Shown piece by piece: positions 7,824-15,787 of a stretch of DNA of 64,000 bases; the stretch's first letter is position 1; each line of letters begins with the position of its first letter. Origin of the DNA: Alkalimonas cellulosilytica. GTDB taxonomy: Bacteria; Pseudomonadota; Gammaproteobacteria; Enterobacterales; Alteromonadaceae. The position numbers and the translations under genes were made by a program. The stretch covers positions 186,001-250,000 of the forward strand of contig NZ_JAUHLI010000001.1 in the NCBI RefSeq assembly GCF_036325985.1. Reading direction: 5' to 3'. The notes beneath the pieces are model-generated. The model did no database searches. It was not told the origin of the DNA and saw only the letters and a program-made list of their open reading frames with translations.

Positions 7824-8216
7824 TTATTTCGGCGCAAATTGCTGTTGCAAGTAAGCAATAATGTCGTTGGACTCATACAGCCAGCGAACTTCCGCCTGGT
7901 CATTTTCAATCCGTAAACAAGGCACTTTTACCCGGCCACCACCTGCTTCAAGTTCAGCCCTGTGAGCGGCATTGTGCTGGGCGTCCCGCTGCTCGATGGC
8001 AAGGCCAAGCCGGTTGATTTCTTTGCGTACCTTGATGCAAAAAGGGCAGGCTAAAAACTGATACATCACCAGTTGCTGGCAGGCTTTATCGATCTCTGCC
8101 TGTGCTGCGGGCTCTCGCTGCAGCGGTTTGGGTGTACTGAGCTTTTCAGCAATCAGCATGAAGGGTGTTAAAATAAGGCGGATAAAACAAAAGAATAAGC
8201 GGATCACGCTGCGCAT
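7824..8216 (-). CDS. Membrane-anchored glutaredoxin-like protein
   Basis: A 130-residue protein with an N-terminal hydrophobic helix (residues about 5-25) and a glutaredoxin/GST N-terminal thioredoxin fold beginning near residue 49. The redox motif is Cys57-Pro-Phe-Cys60, followed by the cis-proline context VKVPCLRI and the ESNDIIAYL glutathione-site helix. It likely reduces disulfides or glutathione adducts near the inner membrane. I chose the ATG at 8216 because the longer frame (from 8327) adds a segment without family resemblance; the ribosome site is weak for either start. It is divergent from mgtE. Confidence 0.82.
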   Translation of the reverse strand: MRSVIRLFFCFIRLILTPFMLIAEKLSTPKPLQREPAAQAEIDKACQQLVMYQFLACPFCIKVRKEINRLGLAIEQRDAQHNAAHRAELEAGGGRVKVPCLRIENDQAEVRWLYESNDIIAYLQQQFAPK

Positions 8217-8392
8217 AAACGACTCTGTTGGTTGTGAAAAACGACTTAACACGGGCGCGAGTTTAGCATGATCAGACAGTGAAACCCAGTCGATGTTCGC
8301 TAAGCGTGTGGTGAGGTGCCGCTGCATTTCTGCCGGTTTTCAGCTAAGCTTTACTGAATAACTTCAATCACTTCAATAAGAAAGGTTTTTCT

Positions 8393-9757
8393 ATGCTATT
8401 GCTATCGCAGAAAATGCAGGGCTTTGCTGATCAATTAAAAGCGGCCTTGCTGGCCGAGCAGTTTGTGCAGGCCCGCAAGATGGAAGATAAAGTGTCTGCC
8501 GCCCGAACCGCTCAAATTCTGCTGGATATTCCGACCGGCAGCATATTGCAGTACTTTGCTGAAGTGGGTTGGGTGAAAGCCGGGCAGGTGGCGGCGCATT
8601 TACCACAGGAAATGGTGGTGCAATTGCTGCAACAGATGAGTTTGGATGATGCTGGCTCTTTACTGGCTGAAATGTCCCTGGAAATCATTGCTGATTTAAC
8701 CGCTGCATTACCAAAGTCTGTGGCTGATACCTTACTGCAGCAGTTAGACGCTGAGTTGCAGCAGCAGGTGGCTGAGCTTCGCAGCTACCCGGAAGGCACT
8801 GCTGGTGCTGAAATGAGCCCCTACTTTTTGTCGGTGACTGCAGATGCTCAGGTCAAAGAAGTGATTGCCGCGGTTCGGGAAGCACCAGCCGAATTAGCCC
8901 GCACTGCTTACATTTATGTGGTGGATGACAACAATCACCTGAAAGGCGTGCTATCGCTGCGAGAGCTTTTGCTTAGCAAAGCCGATGAACAGGTTGGCCG
9001 TTTTATGGTGCCGGATGTGTTTGCCATCGGGGTGCAGGATGAGGCGATGGAGGCCGCACGGCGCATTCGCTCACGCCACTTAAAGATGCTGCCAGTGATC
9101 AACCAACATGAGCAACTGGTGGGGGTGATTGGCATTGAGCAGGCGATGGAGTTGCTAACCTATGATCTGGCTGATGATTTTGTCGCCATCAATGCAGCTT
9201 CACCGGATGAGTCCTTTTTTACCCCGCCCAAGCAAGCAATTAAAAAGCGTTTGCCCTGGATGGCAGCCAATATTTTCTTAAACTTAGGCGCTGTGGTCGT
9301 CATTAGCTCTTTTGAAAGCACCATAGTGCAGGTGGCGATTTTGGCAGCATTTTTGCCGATGATCACCGATATGGGTGGTAATGTCGGCATTCAGGCGTTG
9401 TCGGTGTCCATTCGCAGCATGGCATTAGGTGAAGCCCGATTACGGGATTTCTGGCTGGCAGTGCGTAAAGAAGTGTACATTGGGCTGTTCAATGGCCTGG
9501 CGCTTGGCGCTTTGTTCTGTGTGGTGGCTTTTTTGCTGGAAGGCAACCTGGTACTGGGACTGGTCGCCGGCATCGCGCTGGGTTGCAACGTGCTGGTGGC
9601 TGGTGTGGTTGGTGGCTCGATGCCGTTTTTAATTAAACGCTGGGGCAAGGATCCGGCCATGATGACCGGGCCGGTGCTGACCACCATCACCGACATTACC
9701 GGCGTCACCATCTACCTTGGGCTTTGCACGCTGTTTCTGGCATCCATCATGGTGTAG
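8393..9757 (+). CDS. mgtE: Magnesium transporter MgtE
   Basis: A 454-residue MgtE-type Mg2+ channel/transporter of the inner membrane. Order of domains: N-terminal superhelical Mg2+-sensing domain (residues 1-130), paired CBS domains (about 135-255, MSPYFLSVTADAQVKEVI and RSRHLKMLPVINQHEQLVGVI), a plug helix, and five membrane helices (about 285-454). The pore-lining signatures TDMGGNVGIQALSVSIRSMA and TITDITGVTIYLGL are intact, and the length is usual. No M-box or similar leader fits in the 65-bp upstream interval. It is transcribed apart from the divergent glutaredoxin. Confidence 0.97.
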   Translation: MLLLSQKMQGFADQLKAALLAEQFVQARKMEDKVSAARTAQILLDIPTGSILQYFAEVGWVKAGQVAAHLPQEMVVQLLQQMSLDDAGSLLAEMSLEIIADLTAALPKSVADTLLQQLDAELQQQVAELRSYPEGTAGAEMSPYFLSVTADAQVKEVIAAVREAPAELARTAYIYVVDDNNHLKGVLSLRELLLSKADEQVGRFMVPDVFAIGVQDEAMEAARRIRSRHLKMLPVINQHEQLVGVIGIEQAMELLTYDLADDFVAINAASPDESFFTPPKQAIKKRLPWMAANIFLNLGAVVVISSFESTIVQVAILAAFLPMITDMGGNVGIQALSVSIRSMALGEARLRDFWLAVRKEVYIGLFNGLALGALFCVVAFLLEGNLVLGLVAGIALGCNVLVAGVVGGSMPFLIKRWGKDPAMMTGPVLTTITDITGVTIYLGLCTLFLASIMV

Positions 9758-9787
9758 CATAGGCTTTTTTTGCAGATGTGAGTCGTG

Positions 9788-10714
9788 ATGACAGAATCGA
9801 TTTATGCCATTGGCACGGTGGGCACCCCCTGGGGCGAAGCGGAAAAGGCGCTGTGGTTAAGCCAGCAAAGCATCAAGCGCAGCTATCTTGAACACGTTGC
9901 CAGCCAACTGGACGCCATCCCCGCCGGCTTTCAGTTGGTTTGTTACGGCCAGCTCGATTACCGCTCCTTTGGTGCCAGCGAGTATCCGTTGTATGCGGTG
10001 AAAAGCAAGGTGTGGGACCCGGCCAAACCCTCAGTGCTGGTGACTGGTGGCGTGCATGGTTATGAGACCAGCGGCGTGCAGGGTGCTTTGGCGTTTTTGC
10101 AGCAGCAGGCGTCTGAGTACAGCCAGGCATTCAATCTTTTGGTGCTGCCATGTTTAAGCCCCTGGGGCTATGAAACCATCAACCGCTGGAACCCCAAAGC
10201 GCTTGATCCCAATCGCTCCTTTATCAGCAACAGCCCGGTGGCTGAATCGGCGCTGGCCATGGCCTATGTGCACTCGGTAAGCAAGCACTGGCTGGCGCAC
10301 ATCGACTTGCACGAAACCACCGACAGCGACAACAGCGAGTTTCGCCCGGCCAAGGCGGCCCGTGACGGCACCGTGAATACCAACTGGAATATCCCGGATG
10401 GTTTTTATCTGGTGGCTGATACCAAACAGCCGGCGCCCGACTTTCAGCAAGCCATTAATGAGGCCGTGGCCAAAGTGACCCATATTGCTGAACCGGATGA
10501 ACAGGGCTGTTTGATTGGGGAGCCGGTGGTGCAGCCTGGCGTGATCTTGTACGACACCAAAGCAGCCGGCCTTTGCGCCGGCATGACGAATGCAGCTTTT
10601 GTCACCACTACCGAGGTGTATCCGGACAGCCCGCGCAGTACGCCGGAAAACTGCGCACAGGCGCAGCAGGCGGCTATTGCGGGTGCATTGGATTTTCTGC
10701 TCAAGCAGCCGTAA
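9788..10714 (+). CDS. M14-family metallocarboxypeptidase / aspartoacylase-like zinc hydrolase
   Basis: A 308-residue zinc hydrolase of the M14 superfamily, cytoplasmic (no signal peptide). Zinc ligands are His90 and Glu93 (HGYE) and a His at 171/175 in HIDLHE; Asn142-Arg143 in DPNRSF binds the substrate carboxylate; a late Glu in TTEVYP is the catalytic base. It resembles the succinylglutamate desuccinylase/aspartoacylase and M14 carboxypeptidase branch, and the exact substrate cannot be resolved from sequence. The ATG at 9788 is preceded by an in-frame GTG at 9785 that could also serve. Its 3' end overlaps the convergent alcohol dehydrogenase gene by 14 bp. Confidence 0.85.
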   Translation: MTESIYAIGTVGTPWGEAEKALWLSQQSIKRSYLEHVASQLDAIPAGFQLVCYGQLDYRSFGASEYPLYAVKSKVWDPAKPSVLVTGGVHGYETSGVQGALAFLQQQASEYSQAFNLLVLPCLSPWGYETINRWNPKALDPNRSFISNSPVAESALAMAYVHSVSKHWLAHIDLHETTDSDNSEFRPAKAARDGTVNTNWNIPDGFYLVADTKQPAPDFQQAINEAVAKVTHIAEPDEQGCLIGEPVVQPGVILYDTKAAGLCAGMTNAAFVTTTEVYPDSPRSTPENCAQAQQAAIAGALDFLLKQP

Positions 10715-11924
10715 CATCCGGCAACAGCTGCCTGATCAGCTGCTCGGCGCCTTGTTGATTCAAATAACGTGGTACGGCGTAAGTAAAACGGGCTTCTTTG
10801 AGCGCTGCTTTGGCAATAGCCGGGATATCGGCCGGCTGCAAGGTTTCAACCCTGCAGGGAATGTCAAAGTCCTGATTGAGTGTGCGAATGGCCGCTATCA
10901 GGGCATGCGCCGCTTGCTGCTCCGTAGCTTCTGCGTCTGCCAACTGACAGTGTTTGGCCAGTAGCGCCATTTTACGGCGGGCTTTAGGCTCTGAGAACTG
11001 AAGCACCGTTGGCATCACTATGGCATTGGCCAGGCCATGGGGCAGGTGGTAATAGGCCCCCAACTGATGGGCGATGGCATGAATGTAACCGACACCTGCC
11101 ACGGTAAAAGCTTTGCCGGCTAAATGCGCTGCTTCGGCCATTTGCTGGCGGGCTTCGAGATCGGATCCGCTCTTATAAGCGCGCGGTAAATAACGAAAAA
11201 TCGCCTTTGCAGCGGCCAGTGCCTGCTGATCGGTTGCTCGGGTGGCGTTCTTCGATAAGAAGGCTTCAATGGCATGGGTTAGCGCATCCATGCCGGTACT
11301 GGCAGTAATGGCTGGCGGCAGACCGGTCATCAGGCTGGCATCAAGTGCTGCTGCTTTGGGTAATAAGCGCACGTCAATTAACGGCAGCTTGCGCTTATTG
11401 ACCGGATCAGACACCACGGCGGCGATGGTGACTTCCGAGCCGGTCCCCGCTGTAGTGGGAATGGCATAGACCGGCAGCATGCCGCGCCACACCCGCAGCA
11501 AACCACTCATGTGAAGCACCGGCTTGTTGTTCTTTGCCCTGGCGCCAATCAATTTGGCGGCATCCATCACCGAGCCGCCACCCACCGCCAGTAAGGCACT
11601 GGCATTGGCGGCAAGCAGTGCTTGATAACCGGCTTCGATTTGGGCATTGGTGGGGTCTGGGGTGATGTGATCAAACAGCTGGTAAGGGATGTGAAGCCGC
11701 TCCAGCTCGGCCTGAATCGGTGCCAGCACACCCAGTTTACTTAAAGCGGTATCACTGACCAATAAAAGACCACTGTGTTGCTGGGCTGCGATGTGTGCCA
11801 GCAAGGCATGGCTGCTGTTGGCGCCACGAAAGACCTGCGGCCAGCGAAAGGGCAGCAAGGCGGTGGCCAGCTTAAAACCCGCCATATAGAGCCGAAAGGC
11901 AATTTTTTCCAGTGCAAACAGCAT
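10701..11924 (-). CDS. Iron-containing alcohol dehydrogenase
   Basis: A 407-residue group III (Fe-dependent) alcohol dehydrogenase, NAD(P)-linked. The nucleotide site AVGGGSVMDAAK, the TAGTGSEVT loop, and the metal-binding region STGMDALTHAIEAFLSKNA with the downstream HGLANAIVMP histidine are all present. A short N-terminal extension (MLFALEKIAFRLYMAGFKLA) is hydrophobic and precedes the usual start of the fold. The ATG at 11924 has AGGGAA seven bases upstream; the open frame continues to 12164, but without a ribosome site. The substrate alcohol or aldehyde is unknown. It converges on the M14 gene, with a 14-bp overlap. Confidence 0.92.
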   Translation of the reverse strand: MLFALEKIAFRLYMAGFKLATALLPFRWPQVFRGANSSHALLAHIAAQQHSGLLLVSDTALSKLGVLAPIQAELERLHIPYQLFDHITPDPTNAQIEAGYQALLAANASALLAVGGGSVMDAAKLIGARAKNNKPVLHMSGLLRVWRGMLPVYAIPTTAGTGSEVTIAAVVSDPVNKRKLPLIDVRLLPKAAALDASLMTGLPPAITASTGMDALTHAIEAFLSKNATRATDQQALAAAKAIFRYLPRAYKSGSDLEARQQMAEAAHLAGKAFTVAGVGYIHAIAHQLGAYYHLPHGLANAIVMPTVLQFSEPKARRKMALLAKHCQLADAEATEQQAAHALIAAIRTLNQDFDIPCRVETLQPADIPAIAKAALKEARFTYAVPRYLNQQGAEQLIRQLLPDVTAA

Positions 11925-12070
11925 GCTGCATTCCCTTCGATTGAACATTATATAATGTAATTTGTACACCAGGCGCCGCTGCGATGCAAAGCAATTGCCT
12001 GCTGCAATGGCATGGATGAATTGCATCAGGCAGAGGCATGCCTTAGGCTGTAGCAAAAAAGGAGAATGGT

Positions 12071-12679
12071 ATGAAAGCACAAGTACTACTGGCGCTCGGA
12101 GCTGCCGCTTTGGTGGGCTGTCAGCCTGCTGAGCTGGCTGCACCGCACAGTGCACACGAAACACCAGCCTTTAAACAATTCTTTCAGGCCTTAGCGCAGC
12201 ACTGTGGCCAGGCCTATCCGGGAGGCCTGACGCTGGAGCCGGAAGGGGATGATATGCTGACCGGTACCGAGCTGTTGATCGTGCACTTTCGGGAGTGCAG
12301 TGACGAACAGCTGAAATTGCCGTTTCATATTGAATTGGAAGCCAGCCAAAGCTGGGATCGCTCCCGCACCTGGATCATCAGCCGTCATGCCGATGGTCTG
12401 GAGCTGCGACACGATCACCGCAAAGCCGATGGCAGTGACGACAGCACTACGATGTATGGCGGTTTCACGGTTGGCGAAGGCTCGGCCATCACGCAACAGT
12501 TTCAATCCATTTCACGCACCGAAGAGTCGGGTTACTTTCGTGGCTGGCGTATCGAAATTGAACCTGGGGTGCGTTACACCTACGGGACCGTGCGGGGTGA
12601 CAACTGGAGTTGGCGCATCGACTTTGATTTAACCAAGCCGCTTGCTGAATTCCCGCCACCACCCTGGGGCCATGATTAA
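12071..12679 (+). CDS. Putative lipoprotein, unknown function
   Basis: A 202-residue predicted lipoprotein (LGAAALVGC, Cys17) with a strong AAGGAG site before the ATG. The mature protein has a conserved-looking FFQALAQHCGQAYPG segment, aromatic-rich strands (YFRGWRIEIEPGVRYTYGT) and a proline-rich C-terminus. I do not recognise the fold. It is divergent from the alcohol dehydrogenase and convergent with the pectate lyase, so it is probably monocistronic. Confidence 0.78.
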   Translation: MKAQVLLALGAAALVGCQPAELAAPHSAHETPAFKQFFQALAQHCGQAYPGGLTLEPEGDDMLTGTELLIVHFRECSDEQLKLPFHIELEASQSWDRSRTWIISRHADGLELRHDHRKADGSDDSTTMYGGFTVGEGSAITQQFQSISRTEESGYFRGWRIEIEPGVRYTYGTVRGDNWSWRIDFDLTKPLAEFPPPPWGHD

Positions 12680-12690
12680 TCGAAGCACTG

Positions 12691-13827
12691 CTACTCAGGG
12701 AACTGCTGCCGCCAGTTTTGATAGCGAGCCAGCGTGGCTGCAGGCTTATCCGTGTACCAGCCATAGCCCTGACGCCGCTCCAGCGAGACCTGATGCACGT
12801 CGTAATAGAGGGAGCCGTCCCGATCGCCAAAAATGGGGCGGTTGCTACCCAGCTCAGCAAAGCGAGGCCAGATAGGCTCAGCTCCCGGTTGCTGCAGTAA
12901 TACCCGCTTGGTTGGGTGCCAATGATGATTCAGGATCTGATGGCGCTGGTACCAGCGCATAGCGCTGTGGATGCTGGCCTGCAGCTCGGCTGAAGGCTCA
13001 GGTAACTGCATCAGAAAATCCAGCAAGGTGGCACTTTCAGCCGTTGCCAGCGCCGGCATTTCATAGGCTCTGGCCCAGGCCGGCTCCAGTCTGTGTTTGT
13101 GGTACTGGGCGGCCCATAAACTTAAGCCATCGCTGTCTTGCTGTTGCAGACGCAGTACCATGGCTACCCCTTTTTCAAACTGAGGGGCAATGGCTGTACG
13201 CAGTTCTGCTGAGACAAAAGTAAAGGGTGGCTCCGCCTGCAGGCTTTGCCATAGCAAACTGAGGATGTCCTCTGTCACTTCATCATTCAGGGTAATATGG
13301 TCGTGGTAGTCACCGCGAAGCGGAAAGCTCTGTGGCCAGCCCCCATTCGGGTATTGGGCACTTAGGATCAAGTGTAGCCCCCGTTCAAAAGCCTGCCGGT
13401 AGGCCGGCTTACCACTGGCGCTATAAGCGTTGGCAAGTATTCGCAACTGGGTGGTGGTAGCACTGTTGTCAAAGGTGGGGATGTAGTTCGCCTCAACGCC
13501 AAATGCCTGGCCCGGTTGGCGAGGCTTGCTCATGTCGGTGCGTTTGGACCAGCCACCGGACGGGGTTTGCAGAGACAATATCGCTGCAACCACCTGCTGG
13601 CCTTCCTCCGTCAGGTACCAGTCGACCGGCTGCTTGGTATCAAAGCCAAAGCGGCGCGTCGCAGCAGGCAGTTCAGGTTGTGCTTGCCCTAATAACTTCA
13701 GCTCCGCCTGGATAAAATCCTGATCGTTCGCCATCAATTCAGCCGAGCGTTGATAGTAGGCCTGCCAGTCACTGGCACAGAGCGATGGGGCCAGCAACAG
13801 GAGCAGACAACAGCAGTAGTTACGCAT
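12691..13827 (-). CDS. Pectate lyase, polysaccharide lyase family 10
   Basis: A 378-residue secreted protein with a signal peptide of about 18 residues. The body matches PL10 pectate lyases: LQTPSGGWSKRTDM, the IPTFDNSATTTQLR motif, AQYPNGGWPQSFPLRGDYHDHITLND, WARAYEMPAL and IWPRFAELGSNRPIFGDRDG. PL10 enzymes are Ca2+-dependent and cleave polygalacturonate by beta-elimination in an alpha/alpha toroid. No other pectin-degradation genes are visible nearby, so it appears as an isolated gene rather than a utilisation cluster. It is secreted to the periplasm or exported further. Confidence 0.92.
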   Translation of the reverse strand: MRNYCCCLLLLLAPSLCASDWQAYYQRSAELMANDQDFIQAELKLLGQAQPELPAATRRFGFDTKQPVDWYLTEEGQQVVAAILSLQTPSGGWSKRTDMSKPRQPGQAFGVEANYIPTFDNSATTTQLRILANAYSASGKPAYRQAFERGLHLILSAQYPNGGWPQSFPLRGDYHDHITLNDEVTEDILSLLWQSLQAEPPFTFVSAELRTAIAPQFEKGVAMVLRLQQQDSDGLSLWAAQYHKHRLEPAWARAYEMPALATAESATLLDFLMQLPEPSAELQASIHSAMRWYQRHQILNHHWHPTKRVLLQQPGAEPIWPRFAELGSNRPIFGDRDGSLYYDVHQVSLERRQGYGWYTDKPAATLARYQNWRQQFPE

Positions 13828-14056
13828 GGATCACCTCTTAGTTGGTCTGGCTGCGATAAATCGTTGTGGTTAAGCACCAAACGACGCTAAGCTGCCTGGA
13901 GCTGCAGAGCAAGGCCCATTGGATGCTTTTACTTGTTTTGGTTCGCATATGAAATGCAAGGCCAGTTCGAAAAAAGTGCAACTTTGATTGAATAAATCCC
14001 CCATTTCGCGTAGATTAGCGCCCCTTTTGCTGCAACCATCCGAGACCCTGAAAAGC

Positions 14057-15655
14057 ATGATTTCTGCCGCTAATATCACCATGCAGTTTGGCTCCAAACC
14101 ACTGTTTGAAAACATTTCTGTTAAGTTCGGTCAAGGCAATCGTTACGGCCTGATCGGGGCCAATGGTTGTGGTAAGTCGACTTTTATGAAGATTTTAAGC
14201 GGTGAGCTGGAGCCCTCCAGCGGCAATGTCTCGGTCGAGCCGAATATGAGGGTGGGTAAATTACGCCAGGATCAATTCGCCTACGAGCAGTACAGCATCG
14301 TTGATACGGTGATTATGGGCCATGAAGAGTTGTGGCAGGTGAAAGCCGAACGCGATCGCATCTATGGCAGTGCCGAGATGAGCGAAGAAGACGGCATGCG
14401 GGTAGCCGATTTGGAAGTGCAGTTCGGTGAAATGGATGGTTACACTGCCGAAGCCCGCGCCGGCGAGTTGCTGATTGGCGTTGGCATTCCGGTCGAGCAA
14501 CATTTTGATTTGATGTCGACGCTGGCACCGGGCTTAAAGCTGCGGGTATTGCTCGCGCAGGTATTGTTTTCCAATCCGGATATCATGCTGCTGGATGAGC
14601 CGACCAACAACCTGGATATTCACACCATCCGCTGGCTGGAAAACGTGCTGGCCGAACGCAACAGCACCATGGTGATTATTTCGCACGACCGGCACTTTTT
14701 AAACCGGGTCTGTACCCATATGGCCGATATCGATTACGGCGAGCTCAGGCTGTATCCTGGCAATTACGATCAGTACATGTTTGCGGCTACTCAGGCTCGT
14801 GAGCAACTGCTGAACGAAAATGCCAAGAAAAAAGAGCAAATTGCCGAGCTGCAAAGCTTTGTCAGTCGTTTCTCGGCCAATGCTTCCAAAGCTAAGCAGG
14901 CCACCTCGCGCGCCAAACAGATTGAAAAAATTCAGTTGGCGGAAGTGAAAGCTTCCAGCCGGGTGAATCCTTTTATTCGCTTCGAGCAGCATAAGCAGCT
15001 GTACCGACTGGCGCTGGAGCTGCAGGATGTGAAGAAAAGCTTCGATGAACTGCCGGTATTAAAAGGCGTCTCTGCCCTGATTGAAGTGGGCGAAAAGGTA
15101 GCGGTGATTGGTGCCAACGGCATCGGAAAAACTACCTTGTTAAAGTGCCTGATGAGCGAATACCCGGTCGATTCTGGCCTGGTGAAATGGTCGGAAAATG
15201 CCGAGATTGGTTATTACGCCCAGGATCATGCCTATTTGTTTCAGCAAAAAATGTCGGTGTTTGACTGGATGTTGCAGTGGAAGCAACCGCAGCAAGACGA
15301 GCAGGCGGTGCGCGCCGTGCTTGGCCGGATGCTGTTTTCCAAAGACGATATTTTAAAACCGGTGACGGCTTTGTCGGGCGGTGAAAAGGGCCGGATGATT
15401 TTTGGCAAGCTGATGCTGCAGCGGCCCAACATTCTGTTGATGGACGAGCCGACCAACCACCTGGATATGGAATCCATTGAATCGCTGAACCAGGCGCTGT
15501 TGGAGTATCCAGGCACGCTGATTTTTGTCAGCCACGATCGGGAGTTTGTGTCCTCACTGGCCACCCGCATTATTGAAATCACCGCTGATGGTGTTCGTAA
15601 CTTCGCCGGTAGTTACGATGATTATTTAAAAGAGCAGGATCAGCAGCGCAACTAA
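14057..15655 (+). CDS. ybiT: ABC-F family ATPase YbiT
   Basis: A 532-residue soluble protein with two ABC cassettes and no membrane domain. It closely follows E. coli YbiT from its first residues (MISAANITMQFGSKPLFENISVKFG). Walker A motifs are GANGCGKST and GANGIGKTT; Walker B/D-loops are LLDEPTNNLD and LMDEPTNHLD; the second signature is LSGGEKGR while the first is the degenerate LAPGLKLRVL. The inter-cassette linker around AKKKEQIAELQSFVSRFSANASKAKQ is the P-site tRNA-interacting motif of ribosome-binding ABC-F factors. A role as a translation factor resolving stalled ribosomes is known for the family. ATG 14057 is chosen by family alignment; the ribosome site is weak. Confidence 0.95.
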   Translation: MISAANITMQFGSKPLFENISVKFGQGNRYGLIGANGCGKSTFMKILSGELEPSSGNVSVEPNMRVGKLRQDQFAYEQYSIVDTVIMGHEELWQVKAERDRIYGSAEMSEEDGMRVADLEVQFGEMDGYTAEARAGELLIGVGIPVEQHFDLMSTLAPGLKLRVLLAQVLFSNPDIMLLDEPTNNLDIHTIRWLENVLAERNSTMVIISHDRHFLNRVCTHMADIDYGELRLYPGNYDQYMFAATQAREQLLNENAKKKEQIAELQSFVSRFSANASKAKQATSRAKQIEKIQLAEVKASSRVNPFIRFEQHKQLYRLALELQDVKKSFDELPVLKGVSALIEVGEKVAVIGANGIGKTTLLKCLMSEYPVDSGLVKWSENAEIGYYAQDHAYLFQQKMSVFDWMLQWKQPQQDEQAVRAVLGRMLFSKDDILKPVTALSGGEKGRMIFGKLMLQRPNILLMDEPTNHLDMESIESLNQALLEYPGTLIFVSHDREFVSSLATRIIEITADGVRNFAGSYDDYLKEQDQQRN

Positions 15656-15663
15656 GTTGCATT

Positions 15664-15687
15664 CAAACCCGGCTTTGGCCGGGTTTG
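15664..15687 (+). terminator. Rho-independent terminator of ybiT
   Basis: A perfect 10-bp stem (CAAACCCGGC with GCCGGGTTTG) and TTTG loop begins nine bases after the ybiT stop and is followed by TTGTTTA. Confidence 0.85.
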
Positions 15688-15787
15688 TTGTTTATGGCTC
15701 GACGCCTTTGGTTTACTGTGCTTAGATACAAGCAGCAGCCATTTTTTCCTGGCATTTGGGTGTACCACAACTTCAGCAGGAATTGCT

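Noticed and set aside
13988..14056. Longer YbiT start
   Set aside because: The first 23 residues do not match the family, which starts at MISAANITMQFG.
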